Notes under the pieces: generated by a model
What the model saw: only the letters and a program-made list of their open reading frames with translations
Told to the model about the DNA's origin: nothing
Databases searched by the model: none
In this document: one piece after another, positions 15,634 to 23,312 of the stretch
How positions within the stretch are numbered: the stretch's first letter is position 1
How the letters are laid out: each line of letters begins with the position of its first letter
Source of the DNA: Micropruina sp.
GTDB lineage: Bacteria > Actinomycetota > Actinomycetes > Propionibacteriales > Propionibacteriaceae
NCBI GenBank assembly: GCA_016711105.1
Contig: JADJTO010000002.1
Coordinates: forward strand, 248,001 to 312,000
DNA length: 64,000 nucleotides
Direction of reading: 5' to 3'
Translations under genes and position numbers: made by a program

Positions 15634-17265
15634 CTAGACCGGCAGCGAGTCCAGATTGAACGCGCGCAGGGCTGCCCGAGTGGCTGCGTCGCGATCACGG
15701 CGGCGGAAGGCATCCGCCAAAGCGGCCGTGACGTCGAGAGAGATGTCACTGGGCTGTGGCACACGAACCTTCCGCAGCACTTGCGCCTGGAACCTGAGCG
15801 TCCCGCCGCGCATCTTCACGCAGTACGACTCGACCTGCTTCTCGACAACCTTCGAGAGCAACAACCCACCCAGAGCATCCAGGTCCCACTTGTCCGAGAT
15901 GATCCAATACAAGTTGTGATGCGGCACAAACCCGGCAGGCACCCTGACGGGGTGCGCTTCAGCCTTCATGTCCTGCATGACCAACATCTCGCGCTCCAAG
16001 AGCGCGAAGTTGACCCGGTCGATTGTCCGGTACCAGCGTGCCCCGGAACGCTTCGCGACACTGCGGCCACGGAGTTGTTCACCAGACGCCACATAGTAGC
16101 GACCGAGCTTCGGATAATCCGTCAGGGACACGACCCCGTCGGACTTCCAGGGACTGATCAGGTGCTCACCGGTGAACTGGAAGACACCAGACCGGATCGC
16201 GTTGGCCGTCACCATCGGCATCAGCCTGTCCGCCTCCACATTCGGTAGGTCTCGGCGGACGTACACATTGTCGGCGCCCGTCGCGACCCCGATCCCGAGC
16301 TTTGTGCCGGTGAGGCGACTCTCCAATAGCGGCAGCGTCTCCTCCAGCCGCTCCAGCCACGCTTGAACGGCCGGCGATCCATCAGGCCACACGTCGTCGG
16401 TGTCATGCCAAGAAGGCAGCACAGCCGCCTCGACGTCATCCGTGAACAGGGTGGCCTCCGCCGATACCTTCCACTCCCGATAGTGCCGACCAGCCTTTTG
16501 GCCAAAGGTTGCTCGGGCCCGCGCTGCTGTAGCAGGTCCTTGCGACTTCCTCGAGATCACCGTGATCGCCGGATAAGCCGAAACCTCGGCCTCGAACGCG
16601 TCCGCGTCGTGCATCACGATCACATCGTCGACACTGAAGCCACGGACCACCTTGGCCCTCAGGTCGCGACCATAGGCGTTCCGCATCCACCGGTCGGCAC
16701 AGATGTAGGCCAGCCGCCCTCCCGGCTTGAGTAGGTCAAGACCATGCTCATAGAACCCCACGAAGATGTCCGCACGACCGCTCATGGTTGGAGCGACCTG
16801 CCGATAGTTGGCCAAGAGGGAGGACTCAAGACCCTCGATTCGAATGTAGGGCGGGTTCCCCACCACGAGATCGGCCTGCCGATCGTGGTTAACAAACAGG
16901 AAGTCGGCTTGGCGCAGCCACCGACTGGCCAACCGCTCGGCTGTGTCGTTCGGACAGCCAGCGTCCACCAGGCGGTCCACCGACATTGCCCGGCAAGTCT
17001 CGACGTTGGGCTGTTGAATGTCGTAGCCGCGAAGAGAATCAGCCAAGGCTTCCCAAGACATCCGCCCTGGCCGCGACTCCAACAGCCGGTCGAGCAAGGC
17101 ACCCCAGAAGGCACCCGACCCAACGGCAGGTTCGACAACCGTCAGTGAGGCGAGATCCGCATGAGGCTGATAGCCCACCAAATCAAGCATGAACTCGACC
17201 ACCCACCGCCGCGTGAAGACCTCGCCTTGGTTCTTGGCGTCAAGCGTGAGGGGTGATGCTGTCAC
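15634..17265 (-). CDS. type II DNA adenine N6-methyltransferase (PaeR7I/XhoI type)
   Basis: Protective methylase of 543 aa. SAM-binding motif I is EPAVGSGAFW (residues 45-54) and catalytic motif IV is NPPY at 137-140, typical of N6-adenine enzymes; the long C-terminal half is a target-recognition domain. It should methylate CTCGAG so that the adjacent endonuclease does not cut the host. The start GTG at 17265 gives TASPLTLDAKNQGEVFTRR; longer in-frame sequence upstream has no family likeness. No good Shine-Dalgarno is seen. The XRE regulator gene lies 108 bp upstream on the same strand. Confidence 0.85.
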   Translation of the reverse strand: MTASPLTLDAKNQGEVFTRRWVVEFMLDLVGYQPHADLASLTVVEPAVGSGAFWGALLDRLLESRPGRMSWEALADSLRGYDIQQPNVETCRAMSVDRLVDAGCPNDTAERLASRWLRQADFLFVNHDRQADLVVGNPPYIRIEGLESSLLANYRQVAPTMSGRADIFVGFYEHGLDLLKPGGRLAYICADRWMRNAYGRDLRAKVVRGFSVDDVIVMHDADAFEAEVSAYPAITVISRKSQGPATAARARATFGQKAGRHYREWKVSAEATLFTDDVEAAVLPSWHDTDDVWPDGSPAVQAWLERLEETLPLLESRLTGTKLGIGVATGADNVYVRRDLPNVEADRLMPMVTANAIRSGVFQFTGEHLISPWKSDGVVSLTDYPKLGRYYVASGEQLRGRSVAKRSGARWYRTIDRVNFALLEREMLVMQDMKAEAHPVRVPAGFVPHHNLYWIISDKWDLDALGGLLLSKVVEKQVESYCVKMRGGTLRFQAQVLRKVRVPQPSDISLDVTAALADAFRRRDRDAATRAALRAFNLDSLPV

Positions 17266-17373
17266 AGGCCACAGGTTAGCTGGCGGCCAGGACAGTTCGT
17301 GACGCCCCTCCGCCGCACCCGGCCGCACACGACCGGCTCAGGGTTGCGGGGCAGCCAGGCCCACACGAACGGG

Positions 17374-17706
17374 TCAGAAGTCATCGGAAGGCCCCCCCTT
17401 CGGCATGACCCGGTTCGGCATCAGTCGAACTATCTCCATCTGCGCCCTGCTGAGCCGGGCAAGCTCTTGCGGGTCTGGCACAAACAGCTGAATACCAAGC
17501 GCGGCGCAGGCGTTCAGGACATGACCGAACGCCACGGACGGCTTCCTGTGCTCGATCGCGGCGATCGTGTGGCGAGAGCAGCCGACATGTTCGGCGAGCT
17601 GCGAGGTCGTCCAGCGGCGGTTGATGCGGGCGACTCGGACGTTGGCACCCATCAGTTGCGCCGCGTCCCGCGCGTACGGCACCAGATCGATCGCTTCGCG
17701 ACCCAC
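17374..17706 (-). CDS. XRE family helix-turn-helix regulator, HipB-like
   Basis: DNA-binding protein of 110 aa. The HTH spans about residues 20-75: WTTSQLAEHVGCSRHTIAAIEH is the recognition unit, followed by KPSVAFGHVLNACAALGIQLF, a pattern common in HipB-type antitoxins. No hipA kinase gene is next to it; the methylase gene follows. The GTG at 17706 is chosen over a GTG at 17730 because it has GGAGG five bases upstream, and because the earlier start would lie inside the operator. Likely autoregulated and possibly the controller of the R-M pair, or an orphan antitoxin. Confidence 0.75.
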   Translation of the reverse strand: MGREAIDLVPYARDAAQLMGANVRVARINRRWTTSQLAEHVGCSRHTIAAIEHRKPSVAFGHVLNACAALGIQLFVPDPQELARLSRAQMEIVRLMPNRVMPKGGPSDDF

Positions 17707-17716
17707 GGCGGCCTCC

Positions 17717-17757
17717 AATAGTACGAGCACATCAACCTATGTGCCCGAACTATTATA
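17717..17757 (-). promoter_or_regulatory. promoter -10 box and long inverted-repeat operator of the XRE gene
   Basis: On the minus strand a consensus TATAAT lies at 17757-17752. Overlapping it, arms 17717-17732 (AATAGTACGAGCACAT) and 17739-17754 form an inverted repeat with 14 of 16 positions matching and a 6-base centre (CAACCT). The inner 6 bases, GCACAT/ATGTGC, match perfectly. An operator of this size that covers the -10 box just before an XRE gene strongly suggests autorepression. Confidence 0.75.
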
Positions 17758-17876
17758 CAGAGCTGCTGGTGCCGCCACTAGATCTGCGGGGCGGGGCGGC
17801 ATGGGGGCGCACAACGATTATGCGGTTGAGCGAGAGATTGAAAGCGAACAGCACACCTCACCAGGTGTTACACGGG

Positions 17877-17949
17877 TGGAGCTAAGGGGATTCGAACCCC
17901 TGACCTTCTCATTGCGAACGAGACGCGCTACCAACTGCGCTATAGCCCC
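17877..17949 (-). tRNA. tRNA-Ala (anticodon CGC)
   Basis: A full cloverleaf can be drawn: acceptor GGGGCTA with TAGCTCC, D-arm GCGC/GCGC, anticodon loop TTCGCAA with CGC, T-loop TTCGAAT. G3-U70 in the acceptor stem is the alanine identity pair. CCA is not encoded. It marks the end of the accessory stretch that begins at the gluD break. Confidence 0.95.
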
Positions 17950-18015
17950 TGGCTTGCTCGAAGCGAGCGCCACGAGATTACCACCCGGACGGGTTCGGGT
18001 CACCTTCGGTCCTGC

Positions 18016-18753
18016 TCAGCCGGCGTCGCGCTCCAGCTCGGCGGCGCCCGCAGCGTCGTCCGACTCCGGCGCTTCCGCAGTCACCGGAACCGAGACCCGA
18101 GGGACTGGCACCGGGGCCGCCAGGTCGATGGTCCGGACGGTCCGCGGCGACAACGGCTTGGACACATACGTCGGCGCCGTGATCGGAATCGGGTCCCACA
18201 GCGAGCCGGGGCGTGTGATCGGCGCACTCAGCTCAACCGATGACTCCTCATCAGCCACCACATCGGTGAGAATCTCGATCGCAATCGTCTCCTCGGCGGC
18301 CGTGGCCTCGATCTTCGCCGCACGTTCGGCCAGATCGCGGCGCATCGCCTTGACGCTGATTCGGGCCACCACGACGAACCCTCCGATCAGCAGCAGCGGA
18401 ACTGCGGGCGTCCACCAGGCACCCAAGCTGAGCACCGCGAGCACACTGACCAGCACTTCGGCCCCCAGCAGGAAGAACAGCACGTGGCGCCTGCGCCGGG
18501 CAGCATTCCGCTCGACCTGCACCAGCTCGTACAGGGCGGCGCGGCGAGTGAGCGGCGTGGAGACCACCGCGCTTCCCTCCGTGGCGTCGGCCAACGAGGT
18601 CCCGCGTCGCACGATCGTCACTGAGGCCGAAAAGGGCTCGACGTGTTCGTCCGCATCCGGGCTGGCCTCGCCCCGGCGGTCGAGGAAGTACGGCACCAGG
18701 TAGGCAAGCCAGGCCGCCGCGATCACTCCGAAAATCAAGCCTGTCCAACCCAC
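18016..18753 (-). CDS. glpR: GlpR/SepX-type divisome membrane protein
   Basis: Membrane protein of 245 aa with one N-terminal helix (GLIFGVIAAAWLAYLVPYFL), a basic cytosolic stretch, two closely spaced helices at about residues 90-128, and a long Pro/Val-rich tail. This layout matches the actinobacterial GlpR (Corynebacterium) / SepX (Streptomyces) family, the membrane receptor of the gephyrin-like Glp that links FtsZ to division. The glp gene lies two genes upstream (19431-20735), as in other actinobacteria, with rimJ between. Assigned by position and topology; the sequence is otherwise poorly conserved. Confidence 0.7.
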   Translation of the reverse strand: MGWTGLIFGVIAAAWLAYLVPYFLDRRGEASPDADEHVEPFSASVTIVRRGTSLADATEGSAVVSTPLTRRAALYELVQVERNAARRRRHVLFFLLGAEVLVSVLAVLSLGAWWTPAVPLLLIGGFVVVARISVKAMRRDLAERAAKIEATAAEETIAIEILTDVVADEESSVELSAPITRPGSLWDPIPITAPTYVSKPLSPRTVRTIDLAAPVPVPRVSVPVTAEAPESDDAAGAAELERDAG

Positions 18754-18816
18754 ACCCAGACCGTACGGGGAAGCCGGCCCCGCTCGGCTGACCTGAGGCG
18801 GAGTGTCGGAGGATTA

Positions 18817-19434
18817 TCAGAGGCGAAGCCTTGCCAGCAAGCCTTCCGGCACTTCTTCCCGGTGCAGCGCGAACATCTCGTGGTCCCGCCAGTCGCCGTC
18901 GACGTGCATGTAGCTGGGACGCCGTCCCTCGTAGCGGAAGCCCAACTTCTCCACCACGCGCAGGCTCTTGAGGTTCTCGGGGCGAACCGCGACCTCCAAC
19001 CGATGCAGCCGCAGCGTGTGGAAGCAGTAGTCACCACCCAGGGCGAGGGCGAGGGGCACGATCCCCCGGCCCGCCCACTTCTCATCCACCCAGTAGCCGA
19101 CCTGCGCCCAACTGGCCGAGCCGTGGGCGATCCCGGAAATGGTCAGCTGTCCCGCCAACTCCCCGCGAGGCTCGGGCGTCTCGTGGTAGGCGATCGCCCA
19201 GGGGAGCATCCCGCCCCGCCGAGCCCGTCGATTGAAATCACGCACCATCCCCGCGTAGGTGATCGGTGGCTCCACTGATTCGATCGGGCGGGTCGAGTCC
19301 CACGGGCCCGTCCACAGCCGGTTACGCTCCCGAAGGCGGTTCCAGGCGGGTTCGTCGCGCAACGCCAGCGGGCGCAAGGTGACCGGACCGTATCGCAGCA
19401 CGATCGGCCACTGCGAGGAGAACCACCCCGTCAT
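18817..19434 (-). CDS. GNAT family N-acetyltransferase, RimJ type
   Basis: GNAT enzyme of 205 aa. VTLRPLALRDEPAW opens the fold; the acetyl-CoA segment GYWVDEKWAGRGIVPLALAL, with a weakened Q/R-x-x-G-x-G/A loop, and LHRLEVAVRPENLKSLRVVEKLGF give the RimJ/RimL subfamily. Start at ATG 19434 overlaps the glp stop by four bases (ATGA), so the genes are coupled; a longer frame upstream is not needed. The substrate may be a ribosomal or other protein N-terminus by family, but is not established. Confidence 0.87.
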   Translation of the reverse strand: MTGWFSSQWPIVLRYGPVTLRPLALRDEPAWNRLRERNRLWTGPWDSTRPIESVEPPITYAGMVRDFNRRARRGGMLPWAIAYHETPEPRGELAGQLTISGIAHGSASWAQVGYWVDEKWAGRGIVPLALALGGDYCFHTLRLHRLEVAVRPENLKSLRVVEKLGFRYEGRRPSYMHVDGDWRDHEMFALHREEVPEGLLARLRL

Positions 19435-20735
19435 CGAGGCGGTGGCGTGAGCACCCAGCACTCGACATCGGACGTCGGCCCGACCGCGTCGGCCGGTTCG
19501 GGCACGATCACGAGGGCGTCGGCGCGGGACAGGTCGAAGGCCAGTTCCGATTCAGCGCTGCCCACCGGGACGGCCCCGCGTGCGGTCAGCTGGGCGGGGA
19601 TCAGCTCGGTGAAGCCGCGCGTGCCGGTGATCTTGGCGCGCGACGGGGCGGTGACCACGGGGCGGTGCAGCGGGTCCAGCCCGGCGAGCTTTCGCAACAG
19701 GGGCCGGACGAACGCGTGGTAGCCGACGAAAGCCGACACAGCGCCCAGCGGCAGGGCCACCACCGGCGTCTCATCGTCACCGATCAGGGCAAAGCCTTGG
19801 CGCCCGCCGGGCCGGATCGCGACCTCACTCACGTCCGCACGGCCCAGGGCGCCGAGTACCTCGGCGACGCCGTCCGGACCGTCGAGGTCGCCGATCGCGA
19901 CCACGAGGTCAGCCCGAATCAACTGGTCGGACAGCACCTGAGTGAGCTTCGCCTTGTTCGGCTCCAAGGTGTTCAACGGGTACACCTGGGCGCCGTCGGC
20001 GCGGGCGGCGGCGGCGATCAGGGTCGTGGTGGTGTCGTAGGACTGAGCCCGTGAGGTCAGCGGCAGGCCCGGCTGGACGAGGTGCGATCCGGAGGTCACG
20101 ACAACGACGCGTGGACGGGGGCGAACCAGCACCTTGTCGATGCCGATTTCGGCGAGCAGGCCGATCGCCCCCGGGCTGAGGATGTCACCGGTCGACAGCA
20201 GGTGCGTGCCGTCGGCGATGTCGGAGCCGGCCATTCGCAGGTTGGCGTGGAAGGCAACCTCGCTCGTGATCGTGACCACGTCGGTCCCGCTATCGGTGTG
20301 CTCCAGCCCGATCACCGCGTCGGCACCCTCGGGGACCGGCGCCCCGACCGCGATCCGAACCGCGGTCCCGGGCGTGAGCGGAGCGCCCCGGTAATCGATC
20401 GACTCCAACACGTCGACCACCGGCAGCCGAACGGGCCGACTCTCGGACGCCCAGACGAGGTCGGAGCCGCGGACGGCATAGCCATCCACCAGAGCGCTGG
20501 TGAAGGTGGGCAGGTCGATGTCGGAGACGATGTTTTCGCACAAGGACTGGCCGAGAGCGTCAAGAGTGCCGATGCCGAAGGGCCGCAGCGGGCGGACGAG
20601 CGACAGCAAGTAGTCCCGATGGTCCTCCAGGGAACGGCGTCCGTCGGCATTGACCGCTGGAGGATCGGGCAGGGTCTTGTTCCGCTCCGGTTGGGCGGGT
20701 GCTTGCGGGGACTTGCTTCGTGCGAAAAACGCCAT
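19431..20735 (-). CDS. glp: gephyrin-like MoeA homologue Glp (division protein rather than molybdenum enzyme)
   Basis: MoeA-fold protein of 434 aa with LPTFTSALVDGYAV, VVVVTSGSHLV and the C-terminal beta domain. Key molybdenum-insertase motifs have changed: the usual GGVSVG is IGDLDGPDG and the usual LPGNPVS is LPLGAVS. It is coupled to rimJ and close to glpR, the arrangement known for Corynebacterium Glp, which binds FtsZ and its receptor GlpR. This makes a division role more likely than molybdopterin synthesis, and no other molybdopterin gene is in the window. The start lies 18 bases from the divergent cyclo-ligase gene. Confidence 0.75.
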   Translation of the reverse strand: MAFFARSKSPQAPAQPERNKTLPDPPAVNADGRRSLEDHRDYLLSLVRPLRPFGIGTLDALGQSLCENIVSDIDLPTFTSALVDGYAVRGSDLVWASESRPVRLPVVDVLESIDYRGAPLTPGTAVRIAVGAPVPEGADAVIGLEHTDSGTDVVTITSEVAFHANLRMAGSDIADGTHLLSTGDILSPGAIGLLAEIGIDKVLVRPRPRVVVVTSGSHLVQPGLPLTSRAQSYDTTTTLIAAAARADGAQVYPLNTLEPNKAKLTQVLSDQLIRADLVVAIGDLDGPDGVAEVLGALGRADVSEVAIRPGGRQGFALIGDDETPVVALPLGAVSAFVGYHAFVRPLLRKLAGLDPLHRPVVTAPSRAKITGTRGFTELIPAQLTARGAVPVGSAESELAFDLSRADALVIVPEPADAVGPTSDVECWVLTPPPR

Positions 20736-20753
20736 GGGACTTACGATAGGTCA

Positions 20754-21383
20754 ATGCGCCCGCCGCCCCTGCTAGGCCCTCCGGTGCTCGGTGAATCGGA
20801 GGTGGGCCGCGCCAAGCGGGAGTTACGCCTTCAGTTGCAAGCAAGACGTCGCTCGAACCCCGAAAGCGCCGACGACCAGCGCCGCCGCACGGACGCCGCC
20901 GCGCAGCTCAGCACCGGGCATCAGGTGCTCGCGTGCTACGCCTCACTCGGCGACGAACCCGACACGTGGGGGTTACTCGACGTCCTGCACAGCTGGGGGG
21001 TCACCGTGCTGCTCCCGCTGCTCCGCCCCTACCCAGACGGCAGCAGCCGGCGCCATCCGGACTGGGCCGTATTCGAGGGACGGACGTCACTGATCCCCGG
21101 CTTCCGCGGCATCTTGGAACCGGACGGGCCGAGTCTGGGTGCCGCCGCGCTCGGCAGCGCCAGCCTGATCTGGTGCTCCGGGTTGGCCGCGACCACGCGG
21201 GGTGATCGGCTCGGCACCGGGGGCGGTTGGTACGACCGGGCCTTGGCCCACGCCTCGGCGGACGCGACCTGCGGAATCTTGCTGCGCGACGACGAGGTCC
21301 TCCCCGAACTGCCGACCGAGCCGTGGGATCGGCGGGTAGACCTGATCGTCACCCCGTCGCGGGTTATCCAGACCGAGGAATAA
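20754..21383 (+). CDS. 5-formyltetrahydrofolate cyclo-ligase
   Basis: Enzyme of 209 aa that converts 5-formyl-THF to 5,10-methenyl-THF with ATP. The basic N-terminal helix KRELRLQLQARR binds phosphate and RLGTGGGWYDRAL (about residues 144-156) is the family signature. The ATG at 20754 lies 6 bases after TACGAT (20742-20747), a good -10 box, so the message is probably leaderless. Divergent from glp with 18 bp between starts, as in mycobacteria (Rv0992c next to galU/moeA1). Confidence 0.9.
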   Translation: MRPPPLLGPPVLGESEVGRAKRELRLQLQARRRSNPESADDQRRRTDAAAQLSTGHQVLACYASLGDEPDTWGLLDVLHSWGVTVLLPLLRPYPDGSSRRHPDWAVFEGRTSLIPGFRGILEPDGPSLGAAALGSASLIWCSGLAATTRGDRLGTGGGWYDRALAHASADATCGILLRDDEVLPELPTEPWDRRVDLIVTPSRVIQTEE

Positions 21384-21469
21384 GGTCGGACGGTTGGGAC
21401 GTTGAACAGCCGGACGGCTAGAATCCGTTGGATTGTCCGTCGCACCAGAGTCCTCGCCGGGAAGATGCC

Positions 21470-21766
21470 ATGCCCACGTATCAATATCGCTGTGTTGATT
21501 GCTCGACCGACCTCGAGGCCGTGCAACGCTTCACCGATGACTCCCTGACCGATTGCCCCGCGTGTGACGGCAGCCTGCGCAAGGTGTACAGCGCCGTCGG
21601 CGTCGTCTTCAAGGGGTCGGGCTTCTACGCCACCGACAACCGGACGAAGGGCAAAGCGGCGGCAGCATCGCCCACGGACAAGCCGGCTACGACCTCGGTG
21701 CCGTCCGGGTCTTCCTCGTCTGCGTCGGCGTCTTCTTCATCCACAGGCGGTTCATCAGCAGCCTGA
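21470..21766 (+). CDS. FmdB family zinc-ribbon protein
   Basis: Regulatory-type small protein of 98 aa. MPTYQYRCVDCSTDLE and FTDDSLTDCPACDGSLRKVY give the Cys4 zinc ribbon (CxxC...CxxC), and the C-terminal 40 residues are a Ser/Ala-rich disordered tail. A 14-codon upstream extension is open but MPTYQYRC is the universal start of the family. Function is not defined in actinobacteria (Rv0991c type). Same direction as the cyclo-ligase gene and the SAF-domain gene. Confidence 0.87.
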   Translation: MPTYQYRCVDCSTDLEAVQRFTDDSLTDCPACDGSLRKVYSAVGVVFKGSGFYATDNRTKGKAAAASPTDKPATTSVPSGSSSSASASSSSTGGSSAA

Positions 21767-21817
21767 GCAGCTGTGGACGGTGACCGGTTCCGGTGCCGGC
21801 CTCACCAGAGTGTCCAG

Positions 21818-22468
21818 GTGAAAGCAACCGATCTCCGTTTGGGCGTTCTTCGACAACTCCGCTGGCATCGGCGCAAGTTGGCAGCCTTTTGTGTAGCCAT
21901 CGCCGTTTTCGCGGCCATCTCCGCCCTCGAACCGTCGGGAGGTCCCAGCCGCTTCGCCGTCGTCACGACGCGCGAGGTGACCGGCGGGGCCACCATCGGC
22001 GCCGACGACGTCGCGGTCGTGGCCTTGCCGGAGTCGTTGGTGCCCGAGTCGTTGTTGGACGACGCCACGCGTGCGATCGGCAAAGTGGCCACGGTCACGC
22101 TCCCCCGCGGTGCCATTCTGGTGCCGGCCTCGGTCGTGACCCCGGAGGCCCTGGTCGGCGCCGGGATGGCCATGATTCCGGTGACCCTGCCCCCGGTTGC
22201 TGCCGGGCTGGTCGACGTTGGTGACCGGCTCGATCTGGTCAGCGCGGGCGCCGAGGGCGACACCGCCGTCGTCGCCAAGGCCGTGCGGGTGGTTGGGCTT
22301 CCCGGCGGCCCGGAAACCGGAACCTTCGGCTCCAACGGCACCTCCAGCGGCGTCCTGGCCCTGGTCGAAGTGCCCTCTCCGGACGCCGCCAATTTGTCCG
22401 TGCTGGCCGCAGCGGGCCCGCTGGCGTTCGTCCTGATCACGACCGGAACCCAGACGGGTGACGGTTGA
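21818..22468 (+). CDS. SAF domain protein, CpaB/RcpC-like
   Basis: About 216 aa: a basic N-terminus, one membrane helix (LAAFCVAIAVFAAISAL) and an external SAF domain containing TTREVTGGATIGADDVAV and LPRGAILVPASVV. This is the general architecture of CpaB/RcpC proteins of Flp/Tad pilus assembly, but no other tad gene is nearby; the same orphan form sits beside mscL in other actinobacteria. GTG 21818 (MKATDLRLG) is preferred, GTG 21773 is possible. Role unknown, perhaps binding cell-wall sugars. Confidence 0.72.
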   Translation: MKATDLRLGVLRQLRWHRRKLAAFCVAIAVFAAISALEPSGGPSRFAVVTTREVTGGATIGADDVAVVALPESLVPESLLDDATRAIGKVATVTLPRGAILVPASVVTPEALVGAGMAMIPVTLPPVAAGLVDVGDRLDLVSAGAEGDTAVVAKAVRVVGLPGGPETGTFGSNGTSSGVLALVEVPSPDAANLSVLAAAGPLAFVLITTGTQTGDG

Positions 22469-22565
22469 ACCGGCTAGCACCGGTAACCTAGTAGAGCTTC
22501 GGCACAGCCTCCCGCCCCCCGGAAGCCAGGGGCAGCTGCGCCCGACAGCATATTTGAGGAGAGTT

Positions 22566-22934
22566 ATGAAAGGTTTCAAGGACTTCTTGATGCGCGGCAA
22601 TCTGGTCGATCTGGCCGTCGCGTTCATCATTGGCGGGGCCTTCGCCACCGTGGTCACCGCGTTCACCAAGATCGTCATCGAGGCGATCGCCAAGATTGGC
22701 GGAGCGCCCAACTTCGACGCCTGGGCTCCCCTGGGCCTGACCTCGGTGGGCCCGTTCCTGACCGCTCTGGTCGCCTTCGCGATCCTGGCGGCCGTGGTGT
22801 ACTTCGGTGTGGTCAAGCCCTACGAGCTGGCGCAATCCACGTTGGCCAAGCCGGCAGACGAGGCGCCGGGTGCCCCGACCACCGAAGAACTGCTGGCCGA
22901 GATTCGCGACGTGCTGAAGGGTCAGAAAGTCTGA
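22566..22934 (+). CDS. mscL: large-conductance mechanosensitive channel
   Basis: MscL of 122 aa: MKGFKDFLMRGNLVDLAVAFIIGGAF is split here as MKGFKDFLMRG plus NLVDLAVAFIIGGAF, the conserved N-terminal helix and TM1, then TM2 LVAFAILAAVVYF, and a C-terminal helix with TTEELLAEIRDVLK. It opens under membrane tension to release solutes after osmotic down-shock. GAGGAG precedes the ATG at 22566. A strong bidirectional terminator follows. Confidence 0.95.
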   Translation: MKGFKDFLMRGNLVDLAVAFIIGGAFATVVTAFTKIVIEAIAKIGGAPNFDAWAPLGLTSVGPFLTALVAFAILAAVVYFGVVKPYELAQSTLAKPADEAPGAPTTEELLAEIRDVLKGQKV

Positions 22935-22950
22935 CCAAAGCTTGAGCAAA

Positions 22951-22980
22951 AAGCCCCGCCACCTGTGGGTGGCGGGGCTT
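22951..22980. terminator. bidirectional terminator between mscL and the small hypothetical gene
   Basis: AAGCCCCGCCAC (22951-22962) pairs perfectly with GTGGCGGGGCTT (22969-22980) around CTGTGG. Flanking A-run (22948-22952) and TTCCCCGTTT allow termination in both directions. Confidence 0.9.
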
Positions 22981-23006
22981 CCCCGTTTCGAACCGAGGAG
23001 TCGGGC

Positions 23007-23312
23007 TCAGCCCAGATGATGCGGTGGGCAGTCGGCCAGGAGACGGCGCTCATCAGCGTTCAATGGACGCGAGCCGCCAGTCACGACCGTCTCCCCGGTG
23101 ACACCCAACTCAGCCATCGCTTCTCTCAGGGCTGCTTGCAGGCGGGCGGCCCCCACCAGTTTGCGCACTTCCGGCGGCACCGGATGCGGCCAGATTCCAC
23201 CGGACGCCCGCACCTCAGCGGCATGGGCCCGAACGCTTGCCGAGTCCCAATCCTCCGTGCCCTCACGTCCGGTCAGGGCCACCTGCAAAGCCCGGCTGAC
23301 TAGGTCAGACAC
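23007..23312 (-). CDS. small hypothetical protein coupled to UGPase gene
   Basis: Not recognised. 101 aa, starting at GTG 23312 inside the last codons of the UGPase frame (overlap of 8 bases), so probably translated by coupling. It is predicted helical and soluble, with TGREGTEDWDSASVRAHAAEVRAS split by a proline-rich GIWPHPVPPEVRKLV stretch, and ends in DCPPHHLG. Reading-frame use looks like real coding. It ends 27 bases before the shared terminator. Confidence 0.6.
   Translation of the reverse strand: MSDLVSRALQVALTGREGTEDWDSASVRAHAAEVRASGGIWPHPVPPEVRKLVGAARLQAALREAMAELGVTGETVVTGGSRPLNADERRLLADCPPHHLG

Noticed and set aside
14900..17265. Avoidance of CTCGAG as proof of restriction activity
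   Set aside because: Several CTCGAG sites are present across the window, so no avoidance can be claimed without genome-wide counts.
19431..20735. Molybdopterin molybdenumtransferase MoeA
   Set aside because: Key motifs are changed and the gene neighbours are those of the division protein Glp; no other molybdopterin gene is seen.
21818..22468. Part of a Flp/Tad pilus locus
   Set aside because: No tadA, cpaE, rcpA or prepilin genes nearby; the SAF protein is an orphan beside mscL.
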